Shown piece by piece: positions 24,492 through 30,652 of a stretch of DNA of 64,000 nucleotides. Source of the stretch: QHXW01 sp035280425 (lineage in GTDB: Bacteria; Acidobacteriota; Terriglobia; Bryobacterales; Bryobacteraceae); assembly GCA_035280425.1 (NCBI GenBank), contig DATEFW010000043.1, positions 186,001 to 250,000 of the forward strand, in the 5' to 3' direction. The translations under genes were made by a program, and so were the position numbers. Under the pieces are notes generated by a model. It made no database searches. It saw only the letters and a list, made by a program, of their open reading frames with translations, and had not been told where the DNA came from. How positions within the stretch are numbered: position 1 is the first letter of the stretch; every line of letters begins with the position of its first letter.

Positions 24492-25727
24492 CTAGGGCCG
24501 GTCGCCCGAGCTCTCTTCCGTGGCGGCGCTGGCCTCCGTGCGCCGCCATTCCCTGAACTTCTGCGCCAGCGCGCGGCGATACCGCTCGACGGTGACACCA
24601 TGGGCCGCGGCGTCGCGCACCAGTTGCTCCTCCGCGGAAACCAGCCCCGGCCAGACTTTGCCTGCGTTGGCTCGCAGAAAGGACGAATCGTAATCGAAAC
24701 CGAACAGATTGAGGGCCGCAACCGGGGTTTGATAGCCCTCGCCTAAGCCGACTTCGCGGAAAGGGAAGTTGGCAGCCCAGTCGGTGTGATAGCCGATGCG
24801 CATGCTTTCGGTGTTGATCGAGACCTGCGCGTGAGTCACGCAATCCGCCGCCGGGATGTGATATTTGGCGCGCAACATTTCCGTGAGCACGCGCGCGGCG
24901 TCGATCTGCGCGGGTGTGGCGGCGTCTGCCGCTGCGGAGCCGGGTTCGGTCTGGGCCTCGAATGCGACACCCAAGAAGCTCTGGTTGAGGCCCCAGTAAA
25001 TGCGTCGGTCATCCATCCAGATCGAATGGCCGGCGTGGTTGGCGTAATCGGTTTCGGCGACAGCCCGGAAGACGCGGCCGAAGCGGTCGATGACGAAATG
25101 GTAGAGGTGATCTTTGGCGACGATTCCCACCAGGTTCCGGCCGTTGCGGTTGAGCCGCGTGTTTTGGCTGGGATCGAAGGGCAGCATGCGGCTCTCGGTG
25201 GTGTGGAACACAATGCCGGCGGGCTGCGATTCGGTTGCGGATGCGTGCAGAGTCGCGCGATCGAAGGGGCGGTAAGCGCGCGCGCGGGTATTCGTCACCC
25301 ACTGGTTATCGATCCGCAGGCCGTTGCTGTAAATTTCAAACCCCGGTTTGGCCTCGACCAGCCAAACTTTCGGAGGAACCTCCGCGGCGGAAACGGCCCG
25401 GATCGTCGCGCTGGCTCGCGCAGCGCGCGGTGCGGGATGCGGCGATTGCGGGACCAGAGTAAATGCTAGCGTGAAAGCGACGGCCACGGCGCGGATACCG
25501 ATGAGGAACCGGCGGCGCGTGTCCTCGCGGGCCTGGAGAGCATTGCGGAGATCGCGCATCCGGCGGGCAGCCGCGGCTTCGTGGGCAGCCAGGGAGCGGC
25601 GGACAAATCTCAGCCGGGCGATGTCGTCACCGATGACGGCGGCGCGCTTTTCGACATGGCGCAGGACGGCGTCTGGAAGGGCGGGATCGGATTCTTGGGG
25701 GGTGGTCCTCGGCGGAGGCGACGGCAC
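24492..25727 (-). CDS. Membrane-anchored N-acetylmuramoyl-L-alanine amidase-like protein
   Basis: About 411 residues from a GTG at 25727; the frame stays open to 25814, but that would overlap the next gene, so the start is uncertain (an ATG at 25565 is a further option). A charged N-terminal segment with a predicted coiled coil (ARLRFVRRSLAAHEAAAARR) precedes one membrane span (FLIGIRAVAVAFTLAFTLVP). The extracytoplasmic part resembles amidase_2/PGRP domains: PAGIVFHTTESRM, LYHFVIDRFGRVFRAV, YANHAGHSIW, LGVAFEAQTEPG and DCVTHAQVSIN supply candidate zinc-binding His residues. The fold would cleave or bind peptidoglycan stem peptides. It follows a small gene on the same strand with 34 bp between them. 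Confidence 0.75.
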   Translation of the reverse strand: MPSPPPRTTPQESDPALPDAVLRHVEKRAAVIGDDIARLRFVRRSLAAHEAAAARRMRDLRNALQAREDTRRRFLIGIRAVAVAFTLAFTLVPQSPHPAPRAARASATIRAVSAAEVPPKVWLVEAKPGFEIYSNGLRIDNQWVTNTRARAYRPFDRATLHASATESQPAGIVFHTTESRMLPFDPSQNTRLNRNGRNLVGIVAKDHLYHFVIDRFGRVFRAVAETDYANHAGHSIWMDDRRIYWGLNQSFLGVAFEAQTEPGSAAADAATPAQIDAARVLTEMLRAKYHIPAADCVTHAQVSINTESMRIGYHTDWAANFPFREVGLGEGYQTPVAALNLFGFDYDSSFLRANAGKVWPGLVSAEEQLVRDAAAHGVTVERYRRALAQKFREWRRTEASAATEESSGDRP

Positions 25728-25761
25728 AACTACAAGGAGTGGTCGGCGGATGGGAATGCTC

Positions 25762-26103
25762 TCAGACGTTCCAGGGGAGCGAAGGAGCCGGCCCGGCCAG
25801 CAGACGGCGCGCAACAGATTGCGTGGTTTCGGTTTGCAGGTTGCAGCGGCGGCTTCCGGAACGGCCTTCCACAGTTACGCCGCCCTGATGGCGGCTCACA
25901 CGGTAGAGCGCGCGGGCGCCGTGGTGCAGGGCGAGCGAGGCGAGCGGCCAGTCGGAATCGGCCAGCATCTGGATGCCGCCTTTGGCGCCGATCAGAACGG
26001 TGAAATCAGTGGGCGCTGCGGTGGCCTGGGACGCGGCTTCTGCGGCATCCAGGATGGCTTCGGCGTCCTGGATGAAGGTGCCGAATGTGCCAGTTGCGCC
26101 CAC
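25762..26103 (-). CDS. Small protein of unknown function upstream of the amidase
   Basis: 113 residues from a GTG at 26103 with no strong ribosome binding site. Visible features: an N-terminal helix (FIQDAEAILDAAEAASQATA), then alternating beta-rich segments (FTVLIGAKGGIQMLADSD, ALYRVSRHQGGVTVEGR) and a Ser/Arg-rich tail. No signal peptide, membrane span or metal motif. It lies 34 bp upstream of the amidase gene and 42 bp downstream of the PEP-CTERM gene on the same strand. I do not recognise the family. The composition and codon use resemble real genes more than a shadow frame. Confidence 0.55.
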   Translation of the reverse strand: MGATGTFGTFIQDAEAILDAAEAASQATAAPTDFTVLIGAKGGIQMLADSDWPLASLALHHGARALYRVSRHQGGVTVEGRSGSRRCNLQTETTQSVARRLLAGPAPSLPWNV

Positions 26104-26145
26104 ACCGAGCTTATCGGGCCGGCAGGGAGGAGTTTCGAGAAAAGG

Positions 26146-26874
26146 TTAGGGCGTGACCGGCCTTCGCGTCCTGCGCCGCCTTGCAACCAGTGCCAGCGGT
26201 AACAAGAGGCTTACTATCAGCAAGATAGACGCCGGCTCAGGCGTCGAGGTCACCTCGACGATGGTGGCATTGAAGCTGCTGAACACAGGCCCGGTCGGGG
26301 TAATCGAAAGCAAGCCCTGGTCGGTGGGAAGGCCGGGGCCGGGCGTCCCGAGCGTACAGGTGCCGGCGGGACAGAACCAGGCGAACCCATCGGATAGGGT
26401 GAGGTTCGACCGTAAGTCATAGGTGGCGTAGGGGATCGAAGGATGGCCACCGTAGACGCCCAGGGGGTATGTCGGGCCGCCTAATGCCGAACCAAAGCCG
26501 ATTCCGCCATTGGTTTGATCGACGCTCACGAAGATCGCGCCGGAATCGAAGTTCGCAGAGAGAAAGTCGCCGGTCTGATCGTTAAAAAGGTCCGCCGATC
26601 CGCTGCCAATGAAATTCTCGAAGCCGGAGGCGCCGATTACATTAAACGGCACGATGTTAGCTGTGTCGGCGAGGAAACGGACGGTTACCTCGACACAAAC
26701 CGGGTTGCCGGCGGGGCACGAACCGAACGTGGTGGATCCCAGGCTGGCGGCGTATGTGAAGGAGGTAGCGCTGTAAGAGACAATGTCGGCCTGCAGGCAC
26801 GGCACGGCAATAAGGCTGAGGAATCCGGCAAGCTGGGCGAGCCGGCGGATGGTGGTCGGGCGAGAGATTAGCAT
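26146..26874 (-). CDS. PEP-CTERM sorting-domain secreted protein
   Basis: 242 residues. The N-terminus has basic residues and a signal peptide (RRLAQLAGFLSLIAVPCLQA). The body is Gly/Ser/Thr-rich and beta-like with two Cys pairs. The C-terminus is a full PEP-CTERM signal: the PEP motif (TSTPEPASILL), a hydrophobic helix (IVSLLLPLALVA) and a terminal Arg cluster (RRRRTRR). Exosortase cleaves such proteins at the membrane for export to the surface or matrix. The exosortase gene is not in this window. No clear ribosome binding site is seen; a 5-bp hairpin (ACCCC/GGGGT, 26898-26911) lies in the leader. Confidence 0.88.
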   Translation of the reverse strand: MLISRPTTIRRLAQLAGFLSLIAVPCLQADIVSYSATSFTYAASLGSTTFGSCPAGNPVCVEVTVRFLADTANIVPFNVIGASGFENFIGSGSADLFNDQTGDFLSANFDSGAIFVSVDQTNGGIGFGSALGGPTYPLGVYGGHPSIPYATYDLRSNLTLSDGFAWFCPAGTCTLGTPGPGLPTDQGLLSITPTGPVFSSFNATIVEVTSTPEPASILLIVSLLLPLALVARRRRTRRPVTP

Positions 26875-27092
26875 ATGCGATAGGGGGGTATTTAATCACC
26901 CCAAAAGGGGTAGCGTCAAGTAAGGTAAAGACACTATACGACAAAGGCAGTCCGGGGTGAGCGATGCTTTCACTATGTGGATCTTGTTCAAACCCAGAGG
27001 GCGGGCACGGCGCAAGTCTGGGTTCCAGTCAATAGCGTGAATTGGATCTGGTCTGAAAATGTCGCGCCGCGTGACGGCGGTACTACCGATCC
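26875..27092. other. Divergent intergenic region, no gene seen
   Basis: 218 bp between the PEP-CTERM gene and a plus-strand hypothetical gene. It holds a small hairpin at 26898-26911 (ACCCC-AAAA-GGGGT) and is less GC-rich than the flanks. I see no convincing promoter pair or coding frame. Confidence 0.4.
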
Positions 27093-27587
27093 ATGAGCAC
27101 GTCATTCCCGTTTGTGTTACGGAGCATTGTATGCACGCTCGTGGTGGCGCCAGGCACCCACGTTAACGCGCAGCGTGCTTTCGTTCCGAAGCGCTTCGAA
27201 CTCGTCATCAACGCACCGAAAAAGGCTGCAGGCGCTCCGGCCGCCGAATTATCGCTGGTCTTACGAAATATATCTTCGTCCGCGGTAGAAATTACCGAGA
27301 CGACTCCCTATCAGGACTTTAGCTTCATTGTTAAGACGAGGGGAAATCGCGACGTGCCGAAGACCGATTTTGGCCAAAGGTTGGCGACGGAGCCGCGGCA
27401 TGGAGATCGGAGAGTTGCCCGAGAACTGAAGCCAGGCGGGAGTGCTGAGTACGAAGTCGATTTGAGAATGCTCTACCGGTTGGATAATCGTGCCCACTAT
27501 ACTGTCCGCGCGATCCGGGTTCTACAGACATCCGGATCCGCTCTCGAACGTGTGGCGTCTAACCCTATCATCGTTACGGTTGAATGA
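27093..27587 (+). CDS. Hypothetical exported protein
   Basis: 164 residues from an ATG at 27093. A hydrophobic N-terminus (FPFVLRSIVCTLVVAPGTHV, then NAQ) looks like a signal peptide. The rest is predicted beta-rich: FELVINAPKKAAGAPAAE, LSLVLRNISSSAVEIT, FSFIVKTRGNRDVP, then a Pro/Gly turn and SAEYEVDLRMLYRLDNRA, with strand/turn spacing like an Ig-type fold of the bacterial 'intracellular proteinase inhibitor' or DUF-type beta-sandwich. No family is recognised. Base composition is lower in GC than the neighbours. It stands alone between divergent and convergent genes. Confidence 0.6.
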   Translation: MSTSFPFVLRSIVCTLVVAPGTHVNAQRAFVPKRFELVINAPKKAAGAPAAELSLVLRNISSSAVEITETTPYQDFSFIVKTRGNRDVPKTDFGQRLATEPRHGDRRVARELKPGGSAEYEVDLRMLYRLDNRAHYTVRAIRVLQTSGSALERVASNPIIVTVE

Positions 27588-27666
27588 CAGGGATGAGTGA
27601 GGCACCTCGGAGACGGGCTGGGGAGTGTTCGGAAGCAACCATGACTTTGATGCGAGAGTGACGGCT

Positions 27667-28419
27667 TCAGCAGAACTCATGCTGCGATAGCGTCCAACAG
27701 GCAGCCGCTCCCACCAAAACACCGCCAAGAAAACCAAACCCAACAGCGATCGGGCGATAAGGGTTGACAGGAGCCATTGCCATGGCAGGAAGAGACCAGG
27801 GAAAAAGACTCCCGAAGAAGTTAGATCCGCGAGGTATGGCGATGAACATCATGGCGAGGGCCATGACGGCGACGACCATGCCTGGAAGGAAACTGCGCCA
27901 CCGGAGACTAATCCACATCTGGATCGAGAAGAGAAGCCCCGCAGCGCAACAACTCAGTAACGCTCCCCTGAAGATCATCAGGACAGGCAAGGGTGAAGGC
28001 CTCCATACAGGTGTTGTCAGGCGAAGTATTTCGGCCGTTAGCAATACGCCGGCTGCGAGCACGAGCGAACTGAGTGTGAGCAGCCCGATACCTGCAATCC
28101 ACTTAGCGCAAAAAAATACTGCCCGCGGCACCGGCAGCGCCAGCAGATGCTTCCAGTTTTCGCCCTGATGTTCAATGGCCGCCAGGAGCGCGGCGGCTAA
28201 TGCGGCATACAACGGAAAAACGATGATGGTCCAAATCGTCAGAATGAGCTGGGCGAAGCCCCTGAGAGGGTCGGGGCCCCCCATCGTCCCGCCCCGTTGC
28301 AGGTAGATTCCGAACACAAGCAGCACGACCATCATCGGGCTGCCGAGCGCAAGCCGCAGTGCGAGGGTGCGTTTCAGTTTCAGTCCTTCGGCTGACACGA
28401 CGCGCCAAAGATCGTTCAT
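27667..28419 (-). CDS. ABC-2 type transporter permease
   Basis: 250 residues from the ATG at 28419, which overlaps the ATPase stop in ATGA. Six hydrophobic segments are visible (LGSPMMVVLLVFGIYL, FAQLILTIWTIIVFPLYAAL, GLLTLSSLVLAAGVLLTAEI, LMIFRGALLSCCAAGLLFSI, MVVAVMALAMMFIAI, VGFGFLGGVLVGAAACW), with the EGLKLKRT amphipathic N-terminus seen in antibiotic-export permeases of the LanFEG/BcrB type. It works with the ATPase encoded just upstream. Part of the padR operon. Confidence 0.85.
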   Translation of the reverse strand: MNDLWRVVSAEGLKLKRTLALRLALGSPMMVVLLVFGIYLQRGGTMGGPDPLRGFAQLILTIWTIIVFPLYAALAAALLAAIEHQGENWKHLLALPVPRAVFFCAKWIAGIGLLTLSSLVLAAGVLLTAEILRLTTPVWRPSPLPVLMIFRGALLSCCAAGLLFSIQMWISLRWRSFLPGMVVAVMALAMMFIAIPRGSNFFGSLFPWSLPAMAMAPVNPYRPIAVGFGFLGGVLVGAAACWTLSQHEFC

Positions 28420-29342
28420 GAGAGGCGTTCCGCTGCGCATCTCGATACAAGGCGGAGAAACAGCTCCTCCAACGTCTCGATCTTACGCTCCATGCGGTAC
28501 ACCGGTACGCCGTGTTCCCATAGACAGCGATTGATTTGCGCCGCATCTTTTTCGGTGGGGACTTCCACGGCGATGACGCCGTCTACATTTTCGAGGACTC
28601 GCCAACCGTTGGTTTCTAATATCGCCGCGGCGCTGGAGTCCGGATCGGTCATGAGCTTTAATGGCGCCTGATACCGTTGCAGCTCTTCCAGTTTGCCCTG
28701 AAACAGCAGGCGTCCTTGATGAATGATGCCGACGCAATCTGCGACCTGTTCGACGTCATTCAAGGCATGGCTTGAAAGAAACACCGTGACATTGCGGTGG
28801 TGCGCTAACAGCCGCAGGCGTTCCCGCAACTCGCGTGTCCCGGACGGATCCAGGCCGTTGGCCGGCTCATCGAGGATCATCAGTTCCGGTTGGCTTAGAC
28901 AAGCCAGCGCCAGCCCCAATCGTTGACGCATACCCAAGGAGTACTCGCGCACCGGCCGGTGGGCGTCCAGAGTCAGGCCTGCAAAGGCAAGGGCCTCGCC
29001 CGTACGCGAGTCTGGCAAGTCGAGAATGCGCCTGGTTACCGCGAGGTTCTCCTGACCGGTCAGGTGCGGATAGAGCGAGGGCGTCTCGACCAGTGCTCCT
29101 ATGCCGCGTAACAGGTCGCGGCGTCCTTGACTGAGGCGCTCGCCATTGAGCAGGATGCTGCCCGCATGCGGCCGGATCAGGCCGAGCAGCAGCCGGATTG
29201 TAGTCGTTTTCCCAGCCCCGTTAGGACCCAAAAAACCGTAGATGGCTCCGCGAGGAACGCACAGGTTAAGGCCATCGACTGCGGTACGCCCTTCGAAGCG
29301 GCGCGTGAGCCCGCGCGTTTCGATGGCCAAACAATCCGGCAT
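28416..29342 (-). CDS. ABC transporter ATP-binding protein
   Basis: 308 residues. Complete nucleotide-binding domain: Walker A GPNGAGKTT near residue 39, Q-loop region TPSLYPHLTGQENL, signature YSLGMRQRLGLA, Walker B LMILDEPANGLDP and the H-loop (FLSSHALNDVEQ). The C-terminal ~90 residues form the accessory domain common in CcmA/BcrA-type drug exporters. It pairs with the permease through an ATGA overlap. Export of an antimicrobial peptide or other toxic compound is likely from the PadR control, but the substrate is unknown. Confidence 0.9.
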   Translation of the reverse strand: MPDCLAIETRGLTRRFEGRTAVDGLNLCVPRGAIYGFLGPNGAGKTTTIRLLLGLIRPHAGSILLNGERLSQGRRDLLRGIGALVETPSLYPHLTGQENLAVTRRILDLPDSRTGEALAFAGLTLDAHRPVREYSLGMRQRLGLALACLSQPELMILDEPANGLDPSGTRELRERLRLLAHHRNVTVFLSSHALNDVEQVADCVGIIHQGRLLFQGKLEELQRYQAPLKLMTDPDSSAAAILETNGWRVLENVDGVIAVEVPTEKDAAQINRCLWEHGVPVYRMERKIETLEELFLRLVSRCAAERLS

Positions 29343-29348
29343 GAGGAG

Positions 29349-30281
29349 CTACTCCGCACGCAGTGCTAACGCCGATCGCACGCTCTGAACCGCCATCCCG
29401 GCGGCCGCAACGAACACGATCCAACTTGCGGTCCACGAGGCCACGTTTGTACTGCTGAAAAAACCGCCGTTGCGCGCATGGAAATCAGTTGCCGCGTATT
29501 GTTGAGCAAACCAGCCCCAAGCCGATACGCCGATTACCATCGTCACGACCGAAACGGCGAGCAGTAACGAAGAAACAACAAACCAGACCCGCTTCTGCCG
29601 CGATAAATCACTCAGGCCAATGATTTGTGTGACACCGATTGTGCTCGCGATAACACCGGCTATCGTCAGAACCAGCGTCACCGAACTCAACGCAATGCGC
29701 GTGTTTAGCGGCGGCCAGTTTGCTGGCGCCGCCCAATCCCCCGTGACATCCCAAGGGGTTGGCACCCAATGGCCGGCGGTAAAACATGCGGCTGCGATCA
29801 GCCAAGTCAGGACAACCAACCCCGCGCCGAACGGCACACCCAACCGGCAGACAACATCCCGCCGTCCGGCGGCAATAGCTGTTCTCACGGTTGCCAGGAA
29901 CACAGGTATCGAAGCCAGAACCGCTGCGATCAGCGCGAGAATCGCACCAGTTTGGACCAGACTCCAACTGGTGAACAGTTTGGCGTGAGTATGCATCGCC
30001 ACTGCAAGCGGGGTGTCCTCAACAGTCCAATAGAAATTTACGCCCGCGGCGATAGCAGCCAGGTAGGCGTAGAACAAAAAAGCCACCGAGTTTTGACGCC
30101 GGTCCATAATCATTGCACCTAGTGAGAGCGCGCGTTCATAGACGGCCCAGGCGATTACGTTCAGGATCGTAGAGGGGCTCGCTGCGTGAAGCCGCAGAAG
30201 GTCTTCGAATTCGCCTCGATAGCGCGTGCGCCATTCCGGCGGATACAAATTCACCAATTGCCTGACAAGCCGGGCATTCAT
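29349..30281 (-). CDS. Multi-spanning membrane protein of the PadR operon
   Basis: 310 residues; starts inside the padR stop codon (ATGA). A cytoplasmic N-terminus (NLYPPEWRTRYRGEFEDLL) matches the helix found at the start of many acidobacterial and actinobacterial membrane proteins linked to PadR. About eight hydrophobic segments follow (SVAFLFYAYLAAIAAGVNFY, GAILALIAAVLASIPVFLA, GAGLVVLTWLIAAACF, SSVTLVLTIAGVIASTIGV, VWFVVSSLLLAVSVVTMVIG, WTASWIVFVAAAGMAVQSV). No transport motif is recognised. It sits between padR and the ATPase, so probably serves the same exporter. Confidence 0.75.
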   Translation of the reverse strand: MNARLVRQLVNLYPPEWRTRYRGEFEDLLRLHAASPSTILNVIAWAVYERALSLGAMIMDRRQNSVAFLFYAYLAAIAAGVNFYWTVEDTPLAVAMHTHAKLFTSWSLVQTGAILALIAAVLASIPVFLATVRTAIAAGRRDVVCRLGVPFGAGLVVLTWLIAAACFTAGHWVPTPWDVTGDWAAPANWPPLNTRIALSSVTLVLTIAGVIASTIGVTQIIGLSDLSRQKRVWFVVSSLLLAVSVVTMVIGVSAWGWFAQQYAATDFHARNGGFFSSTNVASWTASWIVFVAAAGMAVQSVRSALALRAE

Positions 30282-30613
30282 TGCGATTCCAACTTTCGAA
30301 GTCCGGCACGTGCAAAGCCATATAATGTCGCGAGCTTTGCGCGGAGAACCCGCCGCCCCTCCCTGGTCAAGCGATAGGGCTGGCGTCTATCCTCGGGGGG
30401 CAAAGGCTCGATCAGCTTTTCACGCTCGAGCCGCGCGATGGCGCCGTAGAGCGTGCCCGGCCCGAGGCGTGTGCCGCTCATACGAGCGATGTCTTGGAGC
30501 ATGGCGTGGCCATGCTTGGGGCCATCGGCGAGGCTTGCCAGCACAAGCAATGGCGGGTCAGAGTAGCGGCCAGGCCCGGAGTTGTTTACTACGTTGTGCG
30601 TACTTCGTGCCAC
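30278..30613 (-). CDS. PadR family transcriptional regulator
   Basis: 111 residues from a GTG at 30613. Winged-helix PadR landmarks: LLVLASLADGPKHGHAML, RMSGTRLGPGTLYGAIARLE and REKLIEPLPPEDRRQPYRLT, then the C-terminal dimer helix LRAKLATLYGFARAGLRKLE. These regulators usually repress their own operon and release DNA when a drug-like ligand binds. It is the first gene of a four-gene operon with an ABC transporter. The 9-bp-arm inverted repeat across its start codon is the likely operator. Confidence 0.92.
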   Translation of the reverse strand: MARSTHNVVNNSGPGRYSDPPLLVLASLADGPKHGHAMLQDIARMSGTRLGPGTLYGAIARLEREKLIEPLPPEDRRQPYRLTREGRRVLRAKLATLYGFARAGLRKLESQ

Positions 30614-30620
30614 GTAGTAA
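30586..30620. promoter_or_regulatory. Inverted repeat over the padR start, likely PadR operator
   Basis: TTACTACGT (30586-30594) and ACGTAGTAA (30612-30620) are perfect 9-base arms with a 17-bp spacer. The padR GTG (30613-30611) lies in the right arm, directly downstream of the -10 box, so bound PadR would block its own operon. Confidence 0.65.
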
Positions 30621-30649
30621 CGATATCAAAGCACATCCAGGCGTGTCAA
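30620..30649 (-). promoter_or_regulatory. Sigma-70 promoter of the padR operon
   Basis: On the minus strand a consensus TTGACA -35 (30649-30644) is followed after 18 bp by TATCGT (30625-30620), a 4-of-6 match to the -10 box. It lies in the 39-bp gap after the amidohydrolase fusion gene and abuts the inverted repeat. Confidence 0.55.
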
Positions 30650-30652
30650 GTT

